A stretch of 64,000 bases of DNA from Rhodopseudomonas sp. BAL398 (GTDB lineage Bacteria > Pseudomonadota > Alphaproteobacteria > Rhizobiales > Xanthobacteraceae): the NCBI RefSeq assembly GCF_033001325.1, contig NZ_CP133111.1, positions 5,100,501 to 5,164,500 of the forward strand, in the 5' to 3' direction. The notes beneath the pieces are model-generated. The model did not search any database and was not told the origin of the DNA. It worked only from the letters and a program-made list of their open reading frames with translations. Position numbers and translations under genes: made by a program. Shown in pieces: positions 8,903 through 17,634 of this stretch (the first letter of the stretch is position 1; every line of letters starts with the position of its first letter).

Positions 8903-9901
8903 TCAAACCGTCAACACAATTTTGCCAATATGTTGGCTGGTTTCCATCCGCCGGTGGGCGTCGGCGGCCTGTTGCAGGGCGAATGTGCTGTCGATCAGCG
9001 GTTTGATCCGGCCGTCCTGCAACAGCGGCATCACCTTGGCCTCGATCGCCGCCACCATCGCGGCCTTGTCGGCATTGCTGCGCGGGCGCAGCGTCGAGCC
9101 GGTGTGGTGCAGCCGCTTCATCATCAGCTTGGCAAAGTTCACCGTCGCCTTGGGGCCGTTGAGGAAGGCGATCTGCACGATCCGCCCGTCGATCGCGGCG
9201 GCGTCGTAATTGCGCTCGACATAGTCGCCGCCGACCATGTCGAGGATCAGTTCGACGCCCTTGCCGCCGGTGATGTCCTTGACGACGGCAACGAAATCCT
9301 CGGTCTTATAATTGATGGCCCGGATTGCGCCGAGCTTGAGGCAGGCCTCGGCCTTGTCCTGTGAACCGACGGTGACGATCACCTTGGAGCCGAGCGCGGT
9401 GGCGAGCTGGATCGCCATCGTGCCGATGCCGGAGGAACCGCCATGGATCAGCAGGGTTTCGCCGGGCTGCAGCGCGCCGCGCTCGAACACATTGTGCCAC
9501 ACCGTCATCAGGGTTTCCGGGGTGGCGCCGGCCTCGATCATCGAAAACGCGGCGGGCACCGCCATCGCCTGGGCGTCCGGGGCGAGACAATATTGCGCGT
9601 AACCGCCGCCGGCGACCAGCGACATCACCTTGTCGCCGAGCTTGTGCTTGCTGGCGCCGTCGCCGAGCGCAACCACTTCGCCGGCGACTTCGAGGCCGGG
9701 CAGGTCGCTGGCGCCGGGCGGCGGCGGATAGCTGCCGGAGCGCTGCGCGACGTCGGGACGGTTGACGCCGGCGGCCGCCACCTTGATCACGATTTCGTTT
9801 GCGCCGGGCGTCGGTACCGCACGGGTCTCGGGCAATAGCACTTCGGGGCCGCCGGGCTTGCTGATGCCGATAACGGTCATTTGCGCGGGCAGCTGTTCCA
9901 T
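8903..9901 (-). CDS. NAD(P)H-quinone oxidoreductase, zinc-less MDR family (PIG3/QOR type)
   Basis: A 332-aa medium-chain reductase. The N-terminal GroES-like fold carries AAAGVNRPDVAQRSG and GLEVAGEVVALG, and the Rossmann part carries LIHGGSSGIGTMAIQLA, the NADPH-binding signature of the quinone reductase branch. There are no zinc-binding cysteines. It resembles the PIG3 (TP53I3) subgroup, which reduces ortho-quinones. The ATG at 9901 has an AAGGA box 8 nt upstream. In many Rhizobiales this gene sits beside the DUF1192 gene, as here, where the two diverge. Confidence 0.92.
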   Translation of the reverse strand: MEQLPAQMTVIGISKPGGPEVLLPETRAVPTPGANEIVIKVAAAGVNRPDVAQRSGSYPPPPGASDLPGLEVAGEVVALGDGASKHKLGDKVMSLVAGGGYAQYCLAPDAQAMAVPAAFSMIEAGATPETLMTVWHNVFERGALQPGETLLIHGGSSGIGTMAIQLATALGSKVIVTVGSQDKAEACLKLGAIRAINYKTEDFVAVVKDITGGKGVELILDMVGGDYVERNYDAAAIDGRIVQIAFLNGPKATVNFAKLMMKRLHHTGSTLRPRSNADKAAMVAAIEAKVMPLLQDGRIKPLIDSTFALQQAADAHRRMETSQHIGKIVLTV

Positions 9902-10035
9902 GATTTGTCCTTGGCAGGGGGCGTGATGATCCCCTGATTAGACAGCCGCGGCGCGGCTGGCAACCGCGCCGGATCGACAGAGCGTTTTCGAGCGAAGCGG
10001 GCACCGGTTCGCGTGACGTGTGCAGGACAGGGCAA

Positions 10036-10227
10036 ATGGCGAGCGACGACGACGACAAACCCAAGAAGAAGATCAGTCACGAGATCGGGCAGGATCTGTC
10101 GCTGCTGTCCGTCGAGGAAATCGGCGAGCGCATCGTGCTGCTGGCGGCCGAGATCGCGCGGCTGCAATCGGCGCAGACCATGAAGCGGGCGACGCGCGAT
10201 GCCGCCGACCGGTTTTTCAAGAGCTGA
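10036..10227 (+). CDS. DUF1192 family small protein
   Basis: A 63-aa acidic and basic protein (MASDDDDKPKKKISHEIG) with a predicted helix LLSVEEIGERIVLLAAEIARLQSAQ typical of DUF1192, a family almost limited to alphaproteobacteria and without known function. The ATG at 10036 follows AGGACAGGG. Heptad-like leucines at the centre suggest a short coiled coil. The order quinone reductase, DUF1192, DUF1465, rpmE, ABC exporter is a commonly seen alphaproteobacterial arrangement, supporting the call. Confidence 0.85.
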   Translation: MASDDDDKPKKKISHEIGQDLSLLSVEEIGERIVLLAAEIARLQSAQTMKRATRDAADRFFKS

Positions 10228-10484
10228 GCGGTTAGCGAAAGCAGCCCGCGACCTGACGACCGCGCGCGAATTGGTGAGTGGCGAGCCCCAATGGGCGGGC
10301 GATCTGGTGATCGCGACGGCCCCGGTTCCGTTTTGGCGACGCTGTCACAATTGCAAACCAAAGGTCAACAAATCCGCTCGTTTACGTAACATTAAGCCTT
10401 CCGATGTATTACTTCATTGTCCATCTTTTGGACCGAGTGGCTCCTGTCCACTCTGTTTTGACGCCTCCCTGTTACCAACTTCAA

Positions 10485-10511
10485 AGCCGCCGGAAACGGC
10501 GGCTCTTTTTT
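10485..10511 (+). terminator. Strong intrinsic terminator with no gene in front of it
   Basis: Stem AGCCGCCG (10485-10492), GAAA tetraloop, stem CGGCGGCT (10497-10504), then C and six Ts. It lies 258 bases after the DUF1192 stop and 150 before DUF1465. The stretch 10228-10484 has no credible reading frame, so this terminator most likely ends a small RNA or a long DUF1192 3' region. A partial CtrA-like site TTTA-N7-TTAA is at 10381-10395. The rest of the gap to 10663 shows nothing else firm. Confidence 0.8.
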
Positions 10512-10663
10512 GTGTTGGGTTCCGTCAACGCCTTGGCAATCATGTTAACCGTTTGCCGATGTCGCAGCTGGACTCGCGGCCGCGACAGCGTAATGATTTG
10601 TTCATCATATCAAGCCGGTGCCGATCGAAGCCGGCGTGTAACAAATTGCGTGAGGCGTTAACC

Positions 10664-11176
10664 ATGTCGGACTATTCGCATAGCGAAGCCGCGCTCGTTC
10701 AGTTCAGCGAGCGACTGACGAATTCCGCCGCTTTCGGCGTCTTGTTCCGCGAAGGCATGGATCTGGTCGAGGAAACCGCGGCCTATCTCGATGGCGTCGG
10801 CCGCACCGAGGCCAAGGCGCTGGACCGCGCCGTCAGCCTGACCTACGCCACTGAAAGCATGCGTCTGACCACGCGGTTGATGCAGCTGGCGTCCTGGCTG
10901 CTGCTGCACCGCGCCGTCAAGGAAGGCGAGATGACGCTGTCGCAGGCCAACCGGGAGAAGACCAAGGTCAAGCTCTCGGCCGCCGAGCCCGGCACCGACG
11001 AGATGCTGCAACGGCTGCCCGAGCAGCTGCAGGAACTGATCGCCCGCTCGATGAACCTGCAGGCCAAGGTGCGCCGCCTCGACGGCACCATGCACGCCTC
11101 GCCCGGCGATCGCGCCCAGATCGGCAATCCGCTGGTGCCGCAGCTCAATATGCTGAAGGCGGCGTTCGAGCGCTGA
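10664..11176 (+). CDS. DUF1465 family protein
   Basis: A 170-aa mostly helical protein of the alphaproteobacterial DUF1465 family. The conserved N-terminal block (FSERLTNSAAFGVLFREGMDLVEETAAYLDG) and the block YATESMRLTTRLMQLASWLL are present. The ATG at 10664 follows GTTAACC; a longer in-frame extension upstream runs through the terminator region and has no family similarity. No catalytic motif is visible. Family members are reported near cell-cycle and envelope genes, but no function can be assigned from this sequence. A GC-rich hairpin-forming stretch follows the stop (11180-11213). Confidence 0.85.
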   Translation: MSDYSHSEAALVQFSERLTNSAAFGVLFREGMDLVEETAAYLDGVGRTEAKALDRAVSLTYATESMRLTTRLMQLASWLLLHRAVKEGEMTLSQANREKTKVKLSAAEPGTDEMLQRLPEQLQELIARSMNLQAKVRRLDGTMHASPGDRAQIGNPLVPQLNMLKAAFER

Positions 11177-11630
11177 GGCGGGCGGCGCCGGCGCCGCCGC
11201 GCGCCCGCCCTCTTGCGATCTTTCGACCTTTGCCGACGTAAATCCACCATTGTGAATCCGCGGCACCCTGTGCTCCGCGCCGTCGCGCTGTGCCGCCGCG
11301 GCGCCGGAGCGCCAGCTCCGCGACCCTATCGCATCGACGTCATCCGATCCGAATGGATGGGCGCGGTCTGACGCCGCGGCCCGCCGCACCGCCGACGCCT
11401 GGCGAAATGCGAGTGCGTCGCCCGGCAATTCGCTGCCGATTGCCAAAAACCCTTGCCGTGCAGGCATCGACGGCCGCGCTGGCGCGTGTGGTTGCTGCCG
11501 CTGAACGCGAGTTTCGATCTACCGCTGCCGCCCGTATGGTCGCCTGGCTGGGTTCCGGCCCTGCGGCAGCGGTGCGGCGCGCTCCAGCGTCATGCCGAGC
11601 ATCCCGCCCTCGATCGACGCAAGGAATGGA
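11177..11630. other. Gap of 454 bases without a convincing gene
   Basis: A GC-rich stretch between DUF1465 and the MipA-like gene. It begins with the self-complementary GGCGCCGGCGCC near 11184, which may end DUF1465 transcription. Reading frames here (for example 11290-11673 plus) are arginine- and alanine-rich, have no usable ribosome site and resemble no family I know. Confidence 0.5.
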
Positions 11631-12464
11631 ATGTCCACGTCCCGTCTACTGTTCTCGGCCATTGGTTTGCTGATCTGTCCGGCGGCGGCCTTCGCCGCCG
11701 ATCCGGTCGTGACGCTGCCCTCGGTGCCGCTGGTGCCGTCAGCCTCGGGCGATTGGACCGTGACCATCGGTGTCGGCGGCGCAATGAAGCCATCCTATGT
11801 CGGCGCCGACCATTCGATGTTGAGCCCGAAGCCGATCATCTCGGTGCGCCGCGCCGGAACCGCTGAGCGCTTCAAGAGCTTGCGCGACAATGCGAGCTTC
11901 GCGCTGATCGACTACGGCCGTTTCCGCGCCGGCCCGGTGGGCGCCTACAGGAGCGCTCGCAAGGCCGGCGATCACGACGAATTGCGCGGGCTGAACGACA
12001 TCAAATTCGCCATCGAGATTGGCGGCTTCGCCGAATATTACGCATTCGACTGGCTGCGGGTGCGCTCCGAAGTGCGGCGCGGTTTTGGCGGACATAAAGG
12101 CATCGTCGCGGATTTCTCGGCCGATGTGATCGTGCCGCTCAACGAGCGCATGACCTTCTCGGTGGGGCCGCGCTACACGCTGACCGACGCGAAATACGCC
12201 TCGACCTATTTCAGCGTCAGCGCGATCGAGGCATTGGCGTCGGGGCTGCCGGCCTTCGATGCGAAGGGCGGCTCGCATTCGGTCGGCGCCGGCGCGCAGC
12301 TGCGCTACAAGCTCGATCCGCAGTGGGAGGTTCGTGGCTATGTCGAATATGACAAATTGCTCGGCAGCGCCGCCGACAGCCCGCTGGTGACGATGCGCGG
12401 TTCGAGCAACCAGATCACCTATGGCCTCGGCCTGGCCTATTCGTTCGACGTCGGGGTGCGATAG
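11631..12464 (+). CDS. MipA/OmpV family outer membrane protein
   Basis: A 277-aa protein with a clear signal peptide (MSTSRLLFSAIGLLI to AFA, then ADP). The mature part is a beta-barrel of the MipA/OmpV family: GDWTVTIGVGGAMKPSYVGAD near the start, alternating hydrophobic strands, and a C-terminal strand ending in an aromatic-containing segment (ITYGLGLAYSFDVGVR). Family members have been linked to the murein scaffold and to outer membrane permeability. The ATG at 11631 has AAGGA 5 nt upstream. It converges with the broken TetR gene, whose product may once have controlled it. Confidence 0.88.
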   Translation: MSTSRLLFSAIGLLICPAAAFAADPVVTLPSVPLVPSASGDWTVTIGVGGAMKPSYVGADHSMLSPKPIISVRRAGTAERFKSLRDNASFALIDYGRFRAGPVGAYRSARKAGDHDELRGLNDIKFAIEIGGFAEYYAFDWLRVRSEVRRGFGGHKGIVADFSADVIVPLNERMTFSVGPRYTLTDAKYASTYFSVSAIEALASGLPAFDAKGGSHSVGAGAQLRYKLDPQWEVRGYVEYDKLLGSAADSPLVTMRGSSNQITYGLGLAYSFDVGVR

Positions 12465-12483
12465 CAGCCTGCGGCGGGCGCGT

Positions 12484-13099
12484 TCAGCGCCCGCCGATCA
12501 GATAATATGACAGCATCGAACTGAGTTCGCGCTCCAGCTCGCCATTGGTGAGCGTCGCCGGCCGCAACATGATGGCGGCGTCGATGACCGGACCAATCAT
12601 ATTGGGAATGACGAAGCTGCCGGCCTCGACGTCGAAATCCTTCCGGAGTTCGTCGCCGTGGGCGTTGAGACAGTTGCTGAGGATGATCTGCCGCTTGCGG
12701 TGGGTCGGGGCCGACTCCGTCGGCAGCGAGTTCTAGTTGGAGCAGGATCTGGAGCAGCGGCAGCACGCTGGCGTGACGGTTGATCGATTTGCGTAGCCCC
12801 AACGTGATCTCGCTGCGCAGGTCGCTTTCGTGCTTTTGCGACAGGCCCAGCCACAGCGGCTCGGAGATGCCGGCCTCGACGCGTTGCGCGACCGCCCCCA
12901 CCACCGCTTCGCGATTCGGAAAATACTGGTAGAGCGAGCCGATGCTGACGCCAGCGCGTTCGGCAATACGGTTGGTGGTGGTCTGTTCAAAGCCCTCGTC
13001 GACCAGCAGAAGCGCGGTGGCGTCGAGGATGACTTCGACGGTGGCGCGTGAGCGTGCCTGCCGCGGGATTTTCCGCGGGCGGTTCGTCTTGGTCGGCAT
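12484..13099 (-). pseudogene. TetR/AcrR family regulator disrupted by a frameshift
   Basis: The N-terminal 105 or so residues are a normal TetR protein (QARSRATVEVILDATALLL, then TTNRIAERAGVSIGSLYQYF). After LLQILLQL the frame turns into arginine- and proline-rich nonsense. In the next frame the protein continues sensibly (NSLPTESAPTHRKRQIILSN to SMLSYYLIGGR) and stops at 12484. The break is at CTAG, 12733-12736, and is explained by one extra base there. The restored protein would have about 204 residues, normal for TetR. Either a real pseudogene or a sequencing error. The ligand domain C-terminus resembles multidrug-type regulators. Confidence 0.85.
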
Positions 13100-13200
13100 G
13101 ACCCGGGGCGCCCCCTGCGCGATCTCGATGGGTGGAACCGAGCGTCGAGGACAACGGAGGCGAATTCAAGGTAGCGGGCGCCGACGGGCGGCGCCGCAAC

Positions 13201-13230
13201 GCAAAACGCCCCGGCTTGGACCGGGGCGTT
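13201..13230 (-). terminator. Intrinsic terminator of rpmE
   Basis: Ten-base perfect inverted repeat AACGCCCCGG / CCGGGGCGTT around a six-base loop, 32 bases after the rpmE stop. On the minus strand the stem ends in TTTT. Confidence 0.75.
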
Positions 13231-13261
13231 GCGTCTCGGACAGGAAAATCCTGACCGGCGA

Positions 13262-13489
13262 TCAATCTTTTTTGAGGAAGCCCGAAAACTTCTTCTGGAA
13301 GCGCGACACGCGGCCGCCGCGATCCAGCATTTGCTGGGTGCCGCCGGTCCAGGCCGGATGGGTCTTGCAGTCGATGTCGAGGTTCAGCTTGTCGCCCTCC
13401 TTGCCCCAGGTGGAGCGCGTGAGGTACTCGGTGCCGTCCGTCATGACCACCGTAATGCTATGATAATCTGGGTGAATTTCGGCTTTCAT
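13262..13489 (-). CDS. rpmE: 50S ribosomal protein L31, zinc-independent form
   Basis: A 75-aa ribosomal protein of the large subunit. Conserved L31 features are [10 protein letters not shown] at the start, the central THPAWTG and the basic C-terminus ([14 protein letters not shown]). The zinc-binding CxC and CxxC cysteines of the zinc form are missing; only one cysteine (DCKTHP) remains, so this is the C-minus form. It is monocistronic: a promoter-like sequence lies 60-90 bases upstream and a terminator follows the stop. Confidence 0.97.
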   Translation of the reverse strand: MKAEIHPDYHSITVVMTDGTEYLTRSTWGKEGDKLNLDIDCKTHPAWTGGTQQMLDRGGRVSRFQKKFSGFLKKD

Positions 13490-13552
13490 GGGAGATCCTT
13501 CGGCGCGTCGGCGCCTGCATAGCGACGTTGGAGAGGGCGGATTTGCGCGGTT

Positions 13553-13581
13553 CTATATCGCAGGAACGTGCTTAAGACAAG
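13553..13581 (-). promoter_or_regulatory. Probable sigma-70 promoter of rpmE
   Basis: On the minus strand, CTTGTC (13581-13576), a 17-base spacer, then ATATAG (13558-13553), placing the start of the transcript some 55-60 bases before the rpmE ATG. Confidence 0.5.
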
Positions 13582-13664
13582 CATCCCGCCGATTTGCCAG
13601 CGGCGGCCGAGGGGCCTAATTGAGGCCTCCTGGAAGCGTTCTCATGTGAAGTGCGGGAAATCTG

Positions 13665-15551
13665 ATGAAGCCGGCCAAACAACGCGAGACCGAAACCCCG
13701 GCGGCGGCGATCGCGCTGTCGCTCGAGGCGATTGCAGCCACAGAGAATGTCGGAGCGCGGCTGGGTCCGCTGGTGGCCGATGCCCCAGCCCAGCACGACG
13801 CCGAGCGGCGCGGCCGGCTGCGGCCGCTGTTGGCGCTGGCGCCCTATGTGGCGCGCTATCGCGTCCGCGCCTTGCTGGCGCTGGTGGCGCTGATCATCGC
13901 GGCGCTGACCACGCTGCTGGTGCCGATCGCGGTGCGGCGGCTGATCGATTTCGGCTTCAGCCCCGAAGGCGTCGCGCTGATCAACAGCTATTTCAGCGTC
14001 ATGGTGGCGATCGTGGCGGTGCTCGCGCTGGCCAGCGCGGCGCGCTATTATCTGGTGATGACGATCGGCGAGCGTATTGTCGCCGATCTGCGCCGCGACG
14101 TGTTCGCGCATCTGACCGCGCTGTCGCCGAGCTTCTTCGATTCCGCGCGCAGCGGCGAGCTGATCTCGCGGCTGACCGCCGACACCACCCAGATCAAATC
14201 CGCGGTCGGCTCCTCGGTGTCGATCGCGCTGCGCAACGCGATGATGTTCGTCGGCGCGATCGCCATGATGGTGATCTCGAGCCCGCGCTTGAGCGGCTTC
14301 GTGCTGGCGGCGATTCCGTTGATCGTGATTCCGCTGGTGGCGTTCGGGCGCTGGGTGCGGCGGCTGTCGCGCAACGCCCAGGATACGCTGGCCAACGCCT
14401 CGGCCTATGCGGCCGAACTGATCGGCGCGATCCGCGTGGTTCAGGCCTACACCAATGAGAGCCTGGCCAAGGCCCGGTTCGGCGGCGAGGTCGAGCAGGC
14501 CTATGACGCCGCGCGCAGCTCGACCAAGGCCCGCGCCTTGCTCACCGCGATCATCATTTTCATCGTGTTTTCCAGCGTGGTGATCATCCTCTGGATTGGT
14601 TCGCACGACGTTGTCAGCGGCCACATCACCCCGGGCCGGCTCGGCCAGTTCGTGCTTTACGCGGTGTTCGCGGCCTCCAGCCTCGGCCAGCTCAGCGAAG
14701 TCTGGAGCGAGGTGTCGGCGGCGTCCGGCGCGGCCGAACGATTGTTCGAGATCCTGCGGATCAAGCCGGCGATCGCGCCGCCGGCGGCGCCCCGCGCCCT
14801 GCCGGAGCCGGCGCGCGGCGACGTGGTGCTCGACAATGTCTGCTTCGCCTATCCGACACGGCTCGATGCGCTGGTGCTCGATCATGTCTCATTGACGGTG
14901 CGCGCCGGCGAGAAGGTGGCGATCGTCGGCCCCTCCGGCGCCGGCAAGAGCACGCTGTTTCACCTGCTGCTGCGGTTCTACGATCCGACCAGCGGCACGA
15001 TCTCGCTGGACGGCGTGCCGATCAGCGCTGCCGATCCGCGCGAGGTCCGCGAACGGATCGCGCTGGTGCCGCAGGATTCGGTGGTGTTCGCCGCTACCGC
15101 CCGCGACAATATCCGGTTCGGCCGCGAGGACGCCGCCGACGCCGATGTCGAGCGCGCCGCGGCGCAGGCCCATGCCACCGAATTCATCAAACGGCTGCCG
15201 CAGGGCTTCGAGTCGCAGCTCGGCGAACGCGGCGTGACGCTGTCCGGTGGCCAGCGCCAGCGCATCGCGATCGCCCGCGCGATCCTGCGCGATGCGCCGC
15301 TGCTGCTGCTCGATGAGGCGACGTCGTCGCTCGATGCCGAAAGCGAGGTGCTGGTGCAGACCGCGCTGCAGGAACTGATGCGCCACCGCACCACGCTGGT
15401 GATCGCGCACCGGCTCGCCACCGTGCTGTCCTGCGACCGCATCGTGGTGATGGAGCAGGGCAAGATCGTCGAGCAGGGCACCCACGCCCAGCTGGTCGCC
15501 AAGGGCGGCCTCTACGCCCGGCTGGCCAAGCTGCAATTCGAGGCGGCGTAA
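13665..15551 (+). CDS. ABC exporter, fused membrane and ATPase domains (MsbA/multidrug type)
   Basis: A 628-aa half-transporter that would work as a homodimer in the inner membrane. Residues 1-55 are a polar leader, six membrane helices span about 60-340, and the ATPase fills 375-628. Walker A (GPSGAGKST) is near residue 423, the signature LSGGQRQ near 526, and Walker B LLLLDEATSSLD follows. The family exports lipids or drugs; the substrate is unknown. The ATG at 13665 is preceded by a weak GGGAAA. Placement directly divergent from rpmE is conserved in alphaproteobacteria. A palindromic repeat follows. Confidence 0.93.
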   Translation: MKPAKQRETETPAAAIALSLEAIAATENVGARLGPLVADAPAQHDAERRGRLRPLLALAPYVARYRVRALLALVALIIAALTTLLVPIAVRRLIDFGFSPEGVALINSYFSVMVAIVAVLALASAARYYLVMTIGERIVADLRRDVFAHLTALSPSFFDSARSGELISRLTADTTQIKSAVGSSVSIALRNAMMFVGAIAMMVISSPRLSGFVLAAIPLIVIPLVAFGRWVRRLSRNAQDTLANASAYAAELIGAIRVVQAYTNESLAKARFGGEVEQAYDAARSSTKARALLTAIIIFIVFSSVVIILWIGSHDVVSGHITPGRLGQFVLYAVFAASSLGQLSEVWSEVSAASGAAERLFEILRIKPAIAPPAAPRALPEPARGDVVLDNVCFAYPTRLDALVLDHVSLTVRAGEKVAIVGPSGAGKSTLFHLLLRFYDPTSGTISLDGVPISAADPREVRERIALVPQDSVVFAATARDNIRFGREDAADADVERAAAQAHATEFIKRLPQGFESQLGERGVTLSGGQRQRIAIARAILRDAPLLLLDEATSSLDAESEVLVQTALQELMRHRTTLVIAHRLATVLSCDRIVVMEQGKIVEQGTHAQLVAKGGLYARLAKLQFEAA

Positions 15552-15560
15552 ATCACCTGC

Positions 15561-15697
15561 GTGCCCCGGACGCAGTGCAGCGCGCCGCCATGGCGGCGTG
15601 GTGCGCTGCAGAGCCGGGGCCCCGGTTAGTTGCGCAGTTGAAGCGGGGTCCCGGTTCTGCGAAGCGGCACGGCGTGCCGCATCGCGCCCGGGACACG
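15561..15697. repeat. Palindromic intergenic repeat, GTGCCCCGGACGC family
   Basis: A composite unit from GTGCCCCGGACGCAG to CGCCCGGGACACGG, with inner inverted arms (GCAGCGCGCCGCC region; GGGTCCCGGTTCTGCG). Similar units are common between genes in Bradyrhizobium relatives; this is the only copy in the window. Confidence 0.65.
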
Positions 15698-15732
15698 GTG
15701 ATCATTTCGCGGCTGCTGGACCGGCCCAGTTC

Positions 15733-16179
15733 CTACGCCTGCCATTCCATATTCAGCACCGCGCGCCCCGAGGAATTCACCTCGTCGCCGGTCTCGACAA
15801 ATCCCTGCCGCTTGTAGAAGCGGATCGCGCGGGCATTGTCGGCATTGACCTTGAGGGTAACCCGGTCCGGCGACAGGCGCTTGGCCTCGGCCACCAGCGC
15901 GTCGGCGATGCCGATTCCCCAATGTTCCGGCGCGACCACGATCTGGTCGAGATAGCCCTCGGCATCGATGGTGACGAAGCCGATCAAGGCGCCGTTGCGC
16001 TCGGCGACAATGATGACGGCATTCGGCACCAGCTCGCCGTGCCAGCGTTTGCGCCACCATTCCAGACGGGCGGTGAAGTCGATATCGGGATAAGTGAGCT
16101 GCCAGGTGCGCTGCCACAGCGCGACCGCCGCAGGCTCGTCGTCGGCGCGATAGGCGCGTAGTCGAAAGGGGGCATTCAT
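15733..16179 (-). CDS. GNAT family N-acetyltransferase
   Basis: A 148-aa acetyltransferase. The acetyl-CoA binding block is VVAPEHWGIGIADALVAEA, preceded by the strand YLDQI and followed by the C-terminal NADNARAIRFYKRQGFVETG, all typical GNAT features. An ATG at 16179 and an in-frame GTG three codons earlier are possible starts. The substrate is unknown; proteins of this shape often acetylate small amines or ribosomal or stress targets. It ends close to the repeat that follows the ABC exporter and is transcribed toward it. Confidence 0.88.
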   Translation of the reverse strand: MNAPFRLRAYRADDEPAAVALWQRTWQLTYPDIDFTARLEWWRKRWHGELVPNAVIIVAERNGALIGFVTIDAEGYLDQIVVAPEHWGIGIADALVAEAKRLSPDRVTLKVNADNARAIRFYKRQGFVETGDEVNSSGRAVLNMEWQA

Positions 16180-16308
16180 CGGGCGCACCGTCAGGCCCGC
16201 AATTCATTTCGGGCGTCCATCCTGCTGCCTGTCTACTTGGCAGGATTCGCAGGTCAAGCCCGGCGGCTGCTAAAACCCCGAACCTCGTAGAGCTACGAGG
16301 TTCGATTA

Positions 16309-17334
16309 CTACCTTTCGGTCAGCTTCAATTCGATCCGGCGGTTTCGTTTGTAGGCCTCTTCGGTTGCCGCGGTATCCAGAGGTTGGAATTCGGCGAAGC
16401 CGGCGGCGACCAGCCGCTGCGCCGGCACGCCAATTGAGATCAGGTACTGAACTACCGAAATCGCTCGCGCGCTCGACAGTTCCCAATTCGATTTGAACGT
16501 GCCGGTGATCGGCCGCACGTCGGTATGGCCGTCGACCCGCAGCACCCAGGGGATTTCGCTCGGGATCTGCTTGTTGAGGTCGATCAGCGCGCCCGCCACC
16601 TTGTCGAGTTCGCCACGGCCTTCGGGCAGCAGCAGCGCTTGCCCGGTGTCGAAGAACACTTCGGACTGGAACACGAAGCGGTCGCCGACGATGCGAATGT
16701 CGGGGCGCTCGCCCAGGATGGCGCGCAGCCGGCCGAAGAATTCCGAGCGATAGCGCGACAATTCCTGCACCCGCTTGGCTAGCGCCACATTCAGCCGCTG
16801 GCCGAGATTGGCGATCTTGTCCTGGGATTCCTTGTCGCGACTCTCGGATGCCTCCAGCGCCGCCTCGAGCGCGGCGAGTTGCCGGCGCAGCGCGCTGATC
16901 TGCTGGTTCAGCACCTCGACCTGCGCCAGCGCGCGGGCCGACAGCTGCTTTTCCGAATCCAGCGCCTTGTTGAGCTCGCCGGCGCGGCCGGCGGCGTCAT
17001 TGCCGGCGCCGGCGAGGCCGTCATACAGCCCCTTGACGCGGTCGCGCTCGGCCTCGGCCGAGGCCAGGCCGGCGCGCAATTGCGACAGCTGGTCGTCGAG
17101 GCTGAGCTTGCCGAGCTTCTCAAGCGACAGCATGTCGTTCAACTGCGCCAGCTTGGCGTTGAGCTCCTGCAGCGCCTTGTCCTTGCCGGTGACCTCCTGC
17201 GACAGGAAGAACTGCACCACCAGAAACACCGACAGCAGGAACACGACGGCGAGCACCAGCGTCGACAGCGCGTCGACAAAGCCCGGCCAGTAATTGAATC
17301 CGGAATCGTTGCGGCGTCCGCGTGCCAGGCCCAT
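16309..17334 (-). CDS. MotB/OmpA-like stator protein with long coiled coil
   Basis: A 341-aa protein. A short cytosolic tail is followed by one membrane helix (about 22-44, LSTLVLAVVFLLSVFLVVQF), with an aspartate at position 21 (GFVDALST) where MotB-type proteins carry their proton-binding acid. Residues 48-205 are a coiled coil rich in leucine, alanine and charged residues, and 215-341 is an OmpA-C peptidoglycan-binding domain (RVDGHTDVRPI, LSSARAISVVQYL, RNRRIELKL). Together with the TolQ/MotA-like gene upstream it should form an ion-driven motor spanning the inner membrane and reaching the cell wall. The 300-base gap between them holds a 174-base palindromic element. Confidence 0.87.
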   Translation of the reverse strand: MGLARGRRNDSGFNYWPGFVDALSTLVLAVVFLLSVFLVVQFFLSQEVTGKDKALQELNAKLAQLNDMLSLEKLGKLSLDDQLSQLRAGLASAEAERDRVKGLYDGLAGAGNDAAGRAGELNKALDSEKQLSARALAQVEVLNQQISALRRQLAALEAALEASESRDKESQDKIANLGQRLNVALAKRVQELSRYRSEFFGRLRAILGERPDIRIVGDRFVFQSEVFFDTGQALLLPEGRGELDKVAGALIDLNKQIPSEIPWVLRVDGHTDVRPITGTFKSNWELSSARAISVVQYLISIGVPAQRLVAAGFAEFQPLDTAATEEAYKRNRRIELKLTER

Positions 17335-17422
17335 GCCTCTAACCTTCGTGTTGTCGCGACGTCAGGCCGGCGACCATGCGCCTGGCGAATCTGTTGATAG
17401 GGCGCGAGGTCGCCGCTGCTGC

Positions 17423-17596
17423 TCCCTCCCCCTTGTGGGGAGGGTGGCCCGGATGAGCACCCGGATCGGCGCTTTGCGCCGTCCGAGTACCGGCTCCGCG
17501 AAGCCGGGTCGGGTGGGGGAGGCCACAGGCGCGGTGCTCGCCGCACCCCCACCCGGCTCGCCTGCGGCGATCCACCCTCCCCACAAGGGGGAGGGA
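17423..17596. repeat. MITE-like element with 25-bp perfect terminal inverted repeats
   Basis: A 174-base element with exact inverted ends at 17423-17447 (starts TCCCTCCCCCTTGTGGGGAG) and 17572-17596. The middle holds two nested hairpins (CGGCGCTTTGCGCCG near 17466; GGCTCCGCGAAGCC near 17491). No transposase is inside. It sits between the two genes of the MotA/MotB-like pair and would put a strong hairpin into a shared transcript. Confidence 0.88.
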
Positions 17597-17634
17597 CAAG
17601 AGCCGCGGGGCGTGCGCCAGGTTCGACAGCTCCA

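Noticed and set aside
5855-9364. Two long plus-strand frames (570 and 574 aa) opposite the PAS-EAL gene
   Set aside because: Both mirror the codon pattern of the real gene and lack ribosome sites and domains.
10404-10661. An 85-aa frame spanning the orphan terminator
   Set aside because: It reads through a strong terminator, starts without a ribosome site and has no similarity.
11290-11673. A 127-aa plus-strand frame in the gap before the MipA-like gene
   Set aside because: Arginine- and alanine-rich, no ribosome site, and its end overlaps the real gene's start in another frame.
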